The notes beneath the pieces were generated by a model. The model made no database searches. It was not told the origin of the DNA and saw only the letters and a program-made list of their open reading frames with translations. The translations under genes and the position numbers were made by a program. Of a DNA stretch of 23,019 bases, positions 6,654-14,191 are shown one piece after another (position 1 is the stretch's first letter; each line of letters starts with the position of its first letter). Source of the DNA: Chloroflexota bacterium (lineage in GTDB: Bacteria > Chloroflexota > Limnocylindria > Limnocylindrales > CSP1-4); contig JAKAMV010000044.1 of NCBI GenBank assembly GCA_021812735.1, positions 1-23,019 of the forward strand, in the 5' to 3' direction.

Positions 6654-7169
6654 ATGAGCACCAATGCCGACAGATTCCCCGAAGTCGTCGAGATCGTGGT
6701 CGAGATCCCCAGGGGGAGCCGCAACAAGTACGAGTTCGACGAGGCGGCGGGCGTGTACCGGCTGGACCGCGTCCTCTCGTCGGCGGTGTTCTACAACTTC
6801 GACTACGGGTTCATCGAGGCGACCCGCGCCGCCGACGGCGACCACACGGACGCCCTGCTGGTCATCGACGAGCCGACCTTCACCGGCTGCCACGTCTGGG
6901 CGCGGCCGGTGGGCGGGCTCGAGATGCACGACGAGAAGGGCTTCGACTTCAAGGTGCTGTGCGTCGCGTTGGGCGACCCGCACCAGGCGCACATCAGCCG
7001 GCTGGACCAGATCCGTCCCCACCGCCTCGTCGAGATCGAGCACTTCTTCGAGACGTACAAGCTGCTCGAGGACAAGGCGGTCCAGATCGACGGCTGGCGG
7101 GACCGGGAACGGGCGCACGAGGTGCTCCGGGACGACCGTGAGCGGTTCCGCGCCGAGCACGGTGGCTGA
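6654..7169 (+). CDS. ppa: Inorganic pyrophosphatase (family I, soluble)
   Basis: Hydrolyses PPi to 2 Pi in the cytoplasm, pulling biosynthetic reactions forward. 171 residues, the normal bacterial length. Substrate and metal ligands equivalent to E. coli are in place: E18, K25 and E27 in EIPRGSRNKYE, R39, Y47 and Y51, the D61-G-D63-H-T-D66 metal motif (the family usually has DGDPxD, here Pro is His), D93, D98 and K100 in MHDEKGFDFK, and Y135-K136. The start is ATG6654, preceded by a -10-like box and no ribosome binding site. thpR starts 8 bases before its stop, so the two are co-transcribed. Confidence 0.95.
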   Translation: MSTNADRFPEVVEIVVEIPRGSRNKYEFDEAAGVYRLDRVLSSAVFYNFDYGFIEATRAADGDHTDALLVIDEPTFTGCHVWARPVGGLEMHDEKGFDFKVLCVALGDPHQAHISRLDQIRPHRLVEIEHFFETYKLLEDKAVQIDGWRDRERAHEVLRDDRERFRAEHGG

Positions 7170-7749
7170 ACAGGCCCAGCGGCTGTTCATTGCCGTCGCC
7201 CTGCCGCCCGGACCGCTCGAGGCGTGCCGCCAGGTCATCGATGCTGTCCGGACCACCAGCCTGGGCCGTGACGCGCGCTGGGTCCGCTCGGAGAGCCTGC
7301 ACCTGACCGTCCGGTTCCTGGGGGACACGCCGCCGGACCTGGTGCCCGATGTGGGCCTGGCCGTCCTGGACGCGGCCGCCGCGCTGGAGCCGTTCCGGGT
7401 CGAGCTGGCCGGTGCGGGCGCCTTCCCCGACGGCCGCCACCCGCGCACGCTGTGGCTGGGCGTCGACCGCGGCAATGACGGTCTCGAGCGGCTCATGGAC
7501 GCGCTCGAGGCCCCGCTCGACCGCCTCGGCTGGCCGCCCGACCCGCGGGCCCGCCGCCCGCACCTGACGGTGGCCCGGACGGACGCCGCGCGCGGCGAGG
7601 TGAGCCACGCCATCGCCGAGGCGCTCGCCCGGGCGGCGGCAGGCTGGCGCACGGGGTTCGACGCCACCGCCGTCACGCTCTTCCGGAGTCATCTCGGCGG
7701 CGGGCCGCCCCGCTACGAGGCGCTGGTGGAGGCGAGCCTGGGTGCTTGA
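7162..7749 (+). CDS. thpR: RNA 2',3'-cyclic phosphodiesterase (2H phosphoesterase, LigT/ThpR)
   Basis: 195 residues, the usual size for ThpR. Two HxTx motifs define the 2H superfamily active site: H47-LTV in HLTVRFLG and H134-LTV in HLTVART, in two repeats of the bilobal fold. The N-terminus RLFIAVALPP is the typical first strand. The enzyme opens 2',3'-cyclic phosphates to 2'-phosphates and is linked to RNA repair or processing. GTG7162 overlaps the end of ppa by 8 bases. GTG7138 is an in-frame alternative adding 8 residues. Pairing with pyrophosphatase is probably translational coupling of housekeeping genes. Confidence 0.9.
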   Translation: MAEQAQRLFIAVALPPGPLEACRQVIDAVRTTSLGRDARWVRSESLHLTVRFLGDTPPDLVPDVGLAVLDAAAALEPFRVELAGAGAFPDGRHPRTLWLGVDRGNDGLERLMDALEAPLDRLGWPPDPRARRPHLTVARTDAARGEVSHAIAEALARAAAGWRTGFDATAVTLFRSHLGGGPPRYEALVEASLGA

Positions 7750-7761
7750 GGGACACCCTGT

Positions 7762-7790
7762 TTGCCCATGGGCGCCCGAGGCGCTAGGCT
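7762..7790 (+). promoter_or_regulatory. Promoter of trpB (TTGCCC-17-TAGGCT)
   Basis: A -35 TTGCCC (7762-7767) and -10 TAGGCT (7785-7790) are separated by exactly 17 bases. A GCGCC-cga-GGCGC inverted repeat (7772-7784) fills the spacer and could be an operator. The leader of about 37 bases carries GGGAGAGAG (7820-7828). Confidence 0.55.
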
Positions 7791-7834
7791 CGCACGGCCC
7801 CAACCCCTGCACCAACCCCGGGAGAGAGAAGCGA

Positions 7835-9217
7835 ATGGCCAGCGCAGCCCGCCGAACCAAGTTCGTCCTGGACGAGGACCGGGTCCCGCGGACCTGGTAC
7901 AACGTCGTGGCCGACCTGCTCCCCAAGGGCATCACGCCGCTGCCGCCGATCCACCCGGGGACCGGGCAGCCCATCGGTCCCGACGACCTGGCGCCGCTGT
8001 TCCCGATGGCGTTGATCATGCAGGAGGTCTCCGCCGACCGCGAGATCGAGATCCCGGACCCGGTGCGCGATGCGTACATGATGTACCGGCCGTCGCCGCT
8101 GCATCGGGCGCACCGCCTCGAGCGCGAGCTCGACACGCCGGCGCACATCTACTTCAAGTACGAGGGGGTCAGCCCGGCCGGCAGCCACAAGCCGAACACC
8201 GCCCTGGCGCAGGCGTTCTACAACAAGCAGGAGGGCGTCAAGCGCCTGGCGACCGAGACCGGCGCCGGGCAGTGGGGGAGCGCGCTCGCCTTCGCCGGGG
8301 CCGTGTTCGGCCTCGAGGTCAAGGTCTACATGGTGCGCGCGAGCTACGACCAGAAGCCGTACCGGCGCATCCTGATGGAGACCTACGGGGCGAGCGTCGT
8401 GGCCAGCCCGAGCCCGGACAGCAACTACGGCCGCAAGCTGCTCGCGGAGTCGCCCGGCACCCCCGGTTCGCTCGGCATCGCGATCACCGAGGCGGTCGAG
8501 GACGCGGCCAGCCGCGAGGACACCAAGTACTCGCTGGGCTCGGTGCTCAACCACGTGCTGCTACACCAGACGGTGATCGGCCAGGAGTCCATCGAGCAGA
8601 TGCAGATGGCGGGCGAGGAGCCCGACGTGGTCATCGCCTGCGCCGGCGGCGGGTCCAACTTCGGGGGCCTCGCGTTCCCGTGGGTCGGTCGGATGCTTCG
8701 TGGCGAGGGCCAGTACCGCGTGATCGCGGCCGAGCCCGAGGCCGCGCCCTCGCTGACCCGCGGCGTCTACGCTTACGACTTCGGCGACACGGGACACCTC
8801 ACGCCCATCGTCAAGATGCACACCCTGGGCAGCGAGTTCATCCCCGAGCCCATCCACGCCGGCGGCCTCCGCTACCACGGGATGGCGCCGCTCGTGTCGC
8901 TGCTCAAGGAGAACGGCCTGATCGACGCCCGCAGCGAACATCAGCGCGCGTGCTTCGAGGCCGGCGTCACGTTCGCCCGGGCCGAGGGCATCCTGCCCGC
9001 GCCCGAGAGCACGCACGCCATCAAGGTCGCGATCGACGAGGCGATGGATGCCAAGCAGCGCGGCGAGTCGCGCGTCATCCTGTTCAACCTCTCGGGCCAC
9101 GGCCACTTCGACCTGGCAAGCTACGAGAAGTACCTGCACGGCGGCCTCGAGGACTACGAGTACCCGGCCGCCCGCGTCGCCGAGGCGCTGGCGTCGCTGC
9201 CGAAGGTCGGCGTCTGA
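7835..9217 (+). CDS. trpB: Tryptophan synthase beta chain, TrpB2 type
   Basis: A PLP-dependent beta-replacement enzyme making L-tryptophan from indole and serine. 460 residues, longer than classical TrpB1 (about 400) and typical of TrpB2. The N-terminal LPKGITPLPPIHP and the PSPLHRAHRLERELDTPAHIYFKYEG entry are TrpB2-like. PLP lysine is K119 in SHKPNT, followed by ETGAGQWG with the catalytic Glu and AGGGSNFGG, the phosphate-binding loop. The start is ATG7835 with GGGAGAGAG upstream; the in-frame extension to 7742 lies over the promoter. No trpA is adjacent, which fits TrpB2 acting without an alpha subunit, for example in indole salvage. Whether the genome also has trpB1-trpA is not visible. 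tyrA follows after 75 bases with its own -10. Confidence 0.94.
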   Translation: MASAARRTKFVLDEDRVPRTWYNVVADLLPKGITPLPPIHPGTGQPIGPDDLAPLFPMALIMQEVSADREIEIPDPVRDAYMMYRPSPLHRAHRLERELDTPAHIYFKYEGVSPAGSHKPNTALAQAFYNKQEGVKRLATETGAGQWGSALAFAGAVFGLEVKVYMVRASYDQKPYRRILMETYGASVVASPSPDSNYGRKLLAESPGTPGSLGIAITEAVEDAASREDTKYSLGSVLNHVLLHQTVIGQESIEQMQMAGEEPDVVIACAGGGSNFGGLAFPWVGRMLRGEGQYRVIAAEPEAAPSLTRGVYAYDFGDTGHLTPIVKMHTLGSEFIPEPIHAGGLRYHGMAPLVSLLKENGLIDARSEHQRACFEAGVTFARAEGILPAPESTHAIKVAIDEAMDAKQRGESRVILFNLSGHGHFDLASYEKYLHGGLEDYEYPAARVAEALASLPKVGV

Positions 9218-9219
9218 CC

Positions 9220-9249
9220 GAGTCTCCGCCGGTCCAGCGCGGCGGACTC
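9220..9249 (+). terminator. Bulged hairpin between trpB and tyrA
   Basis: Four plus six base pairs (GAGT...CCGCCG with CGGCGG...ACTC) with a 2-base bulge and an 8-base loop begin next to the trpB stop. There is no T tract. It may reduce read-through into tyrA. Confidence 0.35.
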
Positions 9250-9276
9250 CGGCCCACCCGGGCCTCCGCCCGGCAC

Positions 9277-9291
9277 GGGCGATAATCGCCC
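9277..9291 (+). promoter_or_regulatory. tyrA -10 (GATAAT) embedded in a palindrome, leaderless start
   Basis: GATAAT (9281-9286) is 6 bases before ATG9293. It is the core of the perfect palindrome GGGCGAT-A-ATCGCCC (9277-9291). A repressor bound here would block the promoter, but the symmetry may be chance. Confidence 0.4.
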
Positions 9292-9292
9292 C

Positions 9293-10153
9293 ATGCGCGT
9301 CGCCCTCCTCGGACTCGGCCTGATCGGGGGCTCGATCGCCCGCGCCCTGGCGGTCGCCGGGGACGACTGGTGGGTGGGAGCCTGGACACCGTCCGGCACG
9401 GGTCCGCAGCGTGCCGTCGAGGTCGGCGCGATCGATGCGTCGTTCCGGTCGGCGCCCGATCTGCTCCGCGAGGCCGAGGTCGTGGTGCTTGCGGCACCGC
9501 CGCTCGCCTGTGCGGGGCTGATCGGTCGGCTGGCGGGGACGTGGCGCGACGCTCTCCGGCCCGGCGTGACCGTGACCGACGTCGCCTCCACCAAGGCCGA
9601 GCTCGAGCACGCCGCCCGCGATGCGGGGCTGCCGTGGGTGGGCGGCCATCCAATGGCCGGCCGTGAGGCGAGCGGCTTCGAGGCGTCGGACGCGGCGCTG
9701 TTCCGCGACCGGCCGTGGGTGGTGACCGCGCCGCTGGGCGGCGGCGACCCCGACGTCGTGGAGCGGCTCGCCGCCGCCTGCGGTGCGACGCCGGTCCGCA
9801 TGGACGCTGGCCGCCACGACCGCCTGGCGGCGGCCATCAGCCATCTGCCGCTGCTCACATCGGTGATGCTCGTCGAGGCTGTCGCCGGCCTGCCCGGCAG
9901 CACGGATCCAGAGTGGGACGCGGCGCTGTCCCTCGCCGCCGGCGGCTGGCGCGACACGACGCGCCTGGCCCGTGGCGACACGGCCATGGGCGCGGAGATC
10001 TTGGCCACCAACGCAGACCGCGTGGCGGAGCGGCTGCGCGCCTACCGGGCGCGGGTCGACGCGTGGCTTGCGGTGCTCGAAGCGCCCGGGGGTGCCGATC
10101 CGGCCGCCATCCGCGAGCGGCTCGAGGCGGTCCGCGACCGGCTGGAGGGTTGA
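9293..10153 (+). CDS. tyrA: Prephenate dehydrogenase
   Basis: Converts prephenate to 4-hydroxyphenylpyruvate with NAD(P)+, the committed step to tyrosine (or arogenate to tyrosine in some members). 286 residues, the monofunctional size without chorismate mutase or ACT domains. G7-L-G-L-I-G12-G-S is the Rossmann dinucleotide motif. TDVASTK (95-101) and GGHPMAG (H119) hold the substrate/catalytic residues, and AISHLP (H184) opens the helical dimer domain. ATG9293 starts the protein directly at the Rossmann strand MRVALLGLG. The Nudix gene starts 3 bases after the stop, so they are co-transcribed. With trpB2 it forms a small aromatic amino acid neighbourhood. Confidence 0.93.
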   Translation: MRVALLGLGLIGGSIARALAVAGDDWWVGAWTPSGTGPQRAVEVGAIDASFRSAPDLLREAEVVVLAAPPLACAGLIGRLAGTWRDALRPGVTVTDVASTKAELEHAARDAGLPWVGGHPMAGREASGFEASDAALFRDRPWVVTAPLGGGDPDVVERLAAACGATPVRMDAGRHDRLAAAISHLPLLTSVMLVEAVAGLPGSTDPEWDAALSLAAGGWRDTTRLARGDTAMGAEILATNADRVAERLRAYRARVDAWLAVLEAPGGADPAAIRERLEAVRDRLEG

Positions 10154-10156
10154 GGG

Positions 10157-10747
10157 GTGGGAGCCCCCGATGAGCTCGTCCTGGTCGTCCCGCGCGAGGC
10201 GCTCGTGCCAGGCGACGGATGGACCGGCGTTCGGCGGCTGGACCTCGCGGATGCGCTGGCCGTCGTCGCCCGCGAGGGCCGGTTCGTGCGGCGCAGCGAC
10301 GCCGAGGGGGACCCCTCGCTCAAGCAGGTAATCCCGTACCTGGTCCTGCGAGACGGCGAACGCTGGTTCCTGATGCGCCGGACGCGGGCCGGCGGCGACG
10401 CACGCCTCCACGACCTTGGCTCGATCGGCGTCGGCGGACACCTCAACCCCGGCGACGGCGACGTGGCGGGCGGACTGCGCCGGGAGTGGCAGGAGGAGCT
10501 CGAGGCGGACTTCCTGCCCGAGTTCACGCCTGTCGGCCTGCTGAACGACGACACGACGGCCGTGGGCGCCGTCCATGTGGGATTCGTGTACACCGCCGAC
10601 GCGGCAGGGCGACCGGTCGCCATCCGTGAGACCGACAAGCTCTCGGGCGCCTTCGCCGCCACCGCGGAGGTGGCCGCCGCGAGTGACGGCCTCGAGACGT
10701 GGAGCCGCCTCGCCTTCGAGGCCCTGACCGCGCGTCCCGGCCAGTGA
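10157..10747 (+). CDS. Divergent Nudix (MutT-like) hydrolase
   Basis: 196 residues from GTG10157, with GGAGGG (10144-10149) inside the end of tyrA. The middle reads DLGSIGVGGHLNPGDGD followed by LRREWQEELEA, which matches the Nudix box G-x5-E-x7-REUxEExGU with Asp in place of the first Glu and one extra residue before RE. The metal-binding REWQEE core is intact. A preceding strand YLVLRDGERWFLMRRTRAGG supports the Nudix fold. The pattern resembles the predicted phosphoesterase subgroup of MutT proteins (COG4112-like). Substrate unknown: a nucleoside or other diphosphate linked to X. Coupled to tyrA by spacing, but no metabolic link is evident. Confidence 0.85.
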   Translation: MGAPDELVLVVPREALVPGDGWTGVRRLDLADALAVVAREGRFVRRSDAEGDPSLKQVIPYLVLRDGERWFLMRRTRAGGDARLHDLGSIGVGGHLNPGDGDVAGGLRREWQEELEADFLPEFTPVGLLNDDTTAVGAVHVGFVYTADAAGRPVAIRETDKLSGAFAATAEVAAASDGLETWSRLAFEALTARPGQ

Positions 10748-10783
10748 GGCCTCGCGGCACGGGTGCCGCGCGCGGCCGAGTGC

Positions 10784-10789
10784 CATACT
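10784..10789 (+). promoter_or_regulatory. -10-like CATACT before nfeD
   Basis: CATACT lies 13 bases upstream of ATG10803, leaving at most a leader of about 6-8 bases without a good ribosome binding site. A near-leaderless start is likely. Confidence 0.35.
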
Positions 10790-10802
10790 CCCGCCCAGGT
10801 CC

Positions 10803-12215
10803 ATGAGCGATCGCATCTCCAGCCCGACTCTCGCGGCCGTCCGCGCGCTCCTCGCCGCGGGCCTGCTGGCCGTCGTCCTCGCCCTGCCGGCGAGAGCCGC
10901 GTCGGGCGACGTGGTCGTCCTCACCGCCGACGGCGTGGTGGACAACGTCATGGCCGGGTACGTGAGCGACGGGATCGCGTCGGCGGAGGCCGGCGGGGCG
11001 GCCGCAGTCGTCATCAAGCTCGACACGCCCGGCGGCAGCCTCGACGCGATGACGCAGATCACCAAGGCGGAACTCGAGGCGAGGGTGCCGGTGATCGTCT
11101 GGGTGGCGCCGGCCGGTGCGTGGGCGGCCAGTGCCGGGACCTTCATCGCGCTCGCCGGCAACCTCGCCTACATGGCGCCGGGCACCAGCATCGGCGCAGC
11201 GTCGCCGGTGGGCAGTAACGGGCAGGACATCACGGGCACCGAGGGCGCCAAGGTCATGAGCATCTCGGTCGCGACGATCACCTCCATCGCGCAGGCGCGG
11301 GGGCGGAACGTGGCCTGGGCGTCGTCCGCGGTGTCGAGCGCCGTGTCCGCGACGGCCACCGAGGCGGTCGCCAAGGGCGTGGTCGACGGCGTGGCCCAGA
11401 CGCTCGACGCGGTGCTGGCCGCCGCCCAGGGGAAGGTCGTCACGACGCCGACCGGCCAGATCACGGTGGACGTGGCGGGCCGGCCGATCGTGGAGGCGCC
11501 GATGAACCCCGTCCAGGGCTTCCTCCACCTCCTGTCGGATCCGAACATCGCGTTCATCCTGTTCGTGGTCGGCGTCGGGGGGATCCTCGTGGAGCTGGTC
11601 CACCCGACGATCCTGGGCGGGATCCTGGGCGGGCTGTGCCTGATCCTCGCCTTCGTCGGCTTCGGCAGCCTGCCGCTCAACGTCGCCGGGCTGCTGCTGG
11701 TCGCGTTCGGCATGCTGCTGTTCGCGCTCGAGACGCAGATCGTGAGCCACGGCCTGCTTGCCCTGGGCGGCATGATCGCGTTCGTCCTCGGCGCCTCCAT
11801 CCTGTACACGCCGCCGTCGGGCGCACCGCTGGAGCCGGACGTCTCGGTCGCCACGCCGGTGATCGTCGTGGTGGCGGCGACGTTCGCGCTGTTCATGGGC
11901 GTCGTGACCGTTGCCGCGCTGCGCGTCCGGCGGATGGCGCCACCGAAGGGAGCCGTCGGCACGCCGGTGCCGCTGGGCAGCATCGGCGTGGTTCAGGCCC
12001 CGCTCGCGCCCCGGGGCACCGTCCATCTGGCCGGCGAGACGTGGAGCGCGCGGACGGCAGACGGGGCCGAGCTCGAGCGCAACACTCCGGTCCGCCTCGT
12101 CGCCTTCGACGGGCTGATCGCGGTGGTGACGCCCGACCCAGGTGCCGCCGAGGCGGCCGGGCAGCGGCCGCCGACCACATCGACGCCCGTCCAGCCGCCC
12201 GCCGCCCAGGTGTAG
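10803..12215 (+). CDS. NfeD-family membrane serine protease
   Basis: 470 residues, the long NfeD form. A signal peptide (about 1-32, ending ALPARA) leads into a ClpP/crotonase-fold protease domain with IKLDTPGGSLDAM, nucleophile S110 in AWAASAGTF and candidate catalytic Lys K150 in EGAKVMSISVATI. This is the Ser-Lys dyad arrangement of the archaeal homologue PH1510. Four to five membrane segments follow (about 255-340 and 350-375), then a C-terminal OB-fold NfeD domain (about 385-445). PH1510-type proteases cleave the hydrophobic C-terminus of the stomatin encoded next door, and here a slipin gene follows 18 bases later. Expected role: membrane protein quality control. Confidence 0.92.
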   Translation: MSDRISSPTLAAVRALLAAGLLAVVLALPARAASGDVVVLTADGVVDNVMAGYVSDGIASAEAGGAAAVVIKLDTPGGSLDAMTQITKAELEARVPVIVWVAPAGAWAASAGTFIALAGNLAYMAPGTSIGAASPVGSNGQDITGTEGAKVMSISVATITSIAQARGRNVAWASSAVSSAVSATATEAVAKGVVDGVAQTLDAVLAAAQGKVVTTPTGQITVDVAGRPIVEAPMNPVQGFLHLLSDPNIAFILFVVGVGGILVELVHPTILGGILGGLCLILAFVGFGSLPLNVAGLLLVAFGMLLFALETQIVSHGLLALGGMIAFVLGASILYTPPSGAPLEPDVSVATPVIVVVAATFALFMGVVTVAALRVRRMAPPKGAVGTPVPLGSIGVVQAPLAPRGTVHLAGETWSARTADGAELERNTPVRLVAFDGLIAVVTPDPGAAEAAGQRPPTTSTPVQPPAAQV

Positions 12216-12233
12216 CCCGAAGGGAAGGATCGC

Positions 12234-13130
12234 ATGGAACTGGTCATCGGGTTCTCGGTCGTCGCCGCCATCGTCCTGCTGTTGGTGCTGCTCCTGTACC
12301 TCTCGGTGCGGATCGTGCAGCAGTACGAGCAGATGGTGGTCTTCCGCCTCGGCAAGACGAACGAGAGCATGGTCTACGCCCCCGGCCTGCGGTGGCTCAT
12401 CCCGATCGTCGACCGGCCCGTGAAGGTGGACATGCGCGAGCAGTTCATCGAGGTTCCGAGCCAGACCACGATCACCAAGGACAACGCGCCGATCAACGTC
12501 GACTTCCTCATCTACTGGCGGATCGCTGAGTCGCTCAAGAGCGTGGTCAACGTCGCGTACTTCGCGGGCGCCCTCCAGGGCGTGGCCACCACCACGCTGC
12601 GCGCGGTCATTGGCGACATCCTGCTCGACGACGTGCTGTCCAAGCGCGAGCAGATCAACGAGGTCCTGCGCACGAAGCTCGACGAGGTCACAGAGCGGTG
12701 GGGCGGCAAGATCACCACCGTCGAGATCCGTGAGATCACGCCGCCGCGCGAAGTCCAGGACGCCATGAACCGCCAGCTGTCCGCCGAGCGGACGCGGCGC
12801 GCCGTGATCACCGAGTCCGAGGGCGCGCGGCAGTCGGCGATCAACGTGGCCGAGGGCCAGAAGCAGTCGGCGATCCTCCAGGCCGAGGGCGACCGGCAGG
12901 CCGCGATCCTGCGCGCCGAGGGCTTCAGCCAGGCGCTCGAGCGGATCTACGCGGCCGCGCACCAGATCGACGAGAAGACGATGGCGCTCCAGTACCTCGA
13001 GGCGCTCAAGGCCCTCGGCGCCAGTCCGTCGACGAAGTTCCTGATCCCGACCGAGTTCAGCTCGCTCGCCGACAAGATCGGCGGCTACGTCAACAAGGGC
13101 ATCGGCGCGCCCATCGGCCCCGCCGAGTGA
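12234..13130 (+). CDS. Slipin (stomatin-like SPFH/band 7 protein)
   Basis: 298 residues. One N-terminal membrane segment (about 4-26) is followed by an SPFH domain beginning VQQYEQMVVFRLGK and containing PGLRWLIPIVD, VPSQTTITKDNAPINVDFLIYWRI and the LDEVTERWG segment. A coiled coil rich in Ala/Glu/Gln (about 185-240, with AEGQKQSAILQAEGDRQ repeats) drives oligomerisation. The C-terminus includes FLIPTEF. The start is ATG12234, with GGGAAGG (about 12221-12227) upstream. It is the partner of the upstream NfeD protease in the conserved NfeD-stomatin pair, and likely forms membrane microdomain scaffolds. FtsH-regulating HflK/HflC are distant relatives, but the NfeD linkage makes slipin the better name. 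Confidence 0.94.
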   Translation: MELVIGFSVVAAIVLLLVLLLYLSVRIVQQYEQMVVFRLGKTNESMVYAPGLRWLIPIVDRPVKVDMREQFIEVPSQTTITKDNAPINVDFLIYWRIAESLKSVVNVAYFAGALQGVATTTLRAVIGDILLDDVLSKREQINEVLRTKLDEVTERWGGKITTVEIREITPPREVQDAMNRQLSAERTRRAVITESEGARQSAINVAEGQKQSAILQAEGDRQAAILRAEGFSQALERIYAAAHQIDEKTMALQYLEALKALGASPSTKFLIPTEFSSLADKIGGYVNKGIGAPIGPAE

Positions 13131-14107
13131 TCCGCCGCGCGCTGGCGGCGACGGCGGCGCTCGGCGCTGCCGTGGTGTCGATCGGCCCGGTGAGCGACCG
13201 CCTGGCGCGGCGGCTGATGGCCGCCCCGCGGCGCCTGCCCGAGGAATCCGGGATGGCCGCCCGGCTCGATCACCTGGGCGGGGAGGTGGCGCGGCTGCGT
13301 TCGCGCGACGGGGTCCGCCTGACGGGGCGCTGGCTGGCCGCGGAGCCGGACGGTGACTGGCTCGCAGACCCGCGCGAGGCGGTCCTGCTGCTCCACGGCT
13401 ACAGCGGCTCCGTCGCCCCTGACCTCGTGGAGCTGGGCCCGTTCCTGCGCCGCACCGCCGGCGTGCTCGGCCTGGACTTCCGCGGCCACGGTGGATCCGA
13501 TGAAGCGCCCACCACGTTCGGCCTCCACGAGGTGGAGGACGTGGCAGGAGCGCTGGCCTGGTTGGGAGAGCGCGGGGTCCGGCGCGTGGCGCTGGTCGGG
13601 TCGTCCATGGGCGGCATCACGGCGATCGCGGCAACGGCCGTGCTCGGCGATGGTCGGCTCGCCTCGGCGGACGCCGCCGCAGAGGCGGCGGCCCACACGA
13701 CCGTGGACCCGCCGTGCCCGAGGATCGTCGCGGTCGTGGGCGACTCGGTCGCGCCCGAGCTGGCGCTCGTCGTGGGGCGCCGGCTGGGCGTGCCGGGTGG
13801 GGTGCGGCTGGCCGGCCACGCCTTCTCGAGATTCGCCCGGATGGTCGGCGGCGACCCGAGGGCGACGGAGCCGATGGCCATGGTCGGCCTGCTGGAGGAC
13901 GTGCCCCTGCTGCTGGTCCACGGCGGCGCCGATCGGCTCATCCCGCCCAACGCCCAGGCGCGGCTGGCCGCCGCCGCACCCGCCGGCACCCGGCATCTCG
14001 TGATCGAGGGGGCTGGCCACGGGGCGCCGCACCAGGTGGACCCCGACGCTTGGGAGGCCGCGGTGGGCGAACTCCTCAGGACCGCGTTCCGCGAGGCCCG
14101 GGACTAG
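13127..14107 (+). CDS. Alpha/beta hydrolase with N-terminal hydrophobic segment
   Basis: 326 residues. GTG13127 overlaps the slipin stop (GTGA), so translation is coupled. An N-terminal hydrophobic stretch (about 5-22) could anchor it to the membrane. The alpha/beta hydrolase core has LLLHGYSG (oxyanion loop, 87-94), DFRGHGGSD, nucleophile S160 in VGSSMGG, acid D269 in HGGADRLIP and H298 in EGAGHGAPH, so the catalytic triad is complete. The insert around 175-245 forms the lid. Substrate unknown; a serine-aminopeptidase- or esterase-like activity is possible. Being coupled to NfeD-slipin, it may work at the membrane, for example on lipids or acylated proteins, which is inference. Confidence 0.88.
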   Translation: MIRRALAATAALGAAVVSIGPVSDRLARRLMAAPRRLPEESGMAARLDHLGGEVARLRSRDGVRLTGRWLAAEPDGDWLADPREAVLLLHGYSGSVAPDLVELGPFLRRTAGVLGLDFRGHGGSDEAPTTFGLHEVEDVAGALAWLGERGVRRVALVGSSMGGITAIAATAVLGDGRLASADAAAEAAAHTTVDPPCPRIVAVVGDSVAPELALVVGRRLGVPGGVRLAGHAFSRFARMVGGDPRATEPMAMVGLLEDVPLLLVHGGADRLIPPNAQARLAAAAPAGTRHLVIEGAGHGAPHQVDPDAWEAAVGELLRTAFREARD

Positions 14108-14133
14108 CGGCGGCTGCCCGCCGGGCGGGCCCG

Positions 14134-14139
14134 TATACT
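14134..14139 (+). promoter_or_regulatory. -10 TATACT upstream of the receiver-CpaE gene
   Basis: TATACT follows directly on a GC inverted repeat GCCCGCC-g-GGCGGGC (14116-14130), which could terminate the upstream operon. The leader is about 45 bases. Confidence 0.45.
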
Positions 14140-14191
14140 GCGCGCAGCGAGGCCGGGGGCGGCTCGCCATATGCGCATGCCGGGAGGTGCG

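Noticed and set aside
14116..14130. GCCCGCC-g-GGCGGGC as an intrinsic terminator of the nfeD operon
   Set aside because: The loop is effectively too short, there is no T tract, and it abuts the next -10 element. It is mentioned only as context.
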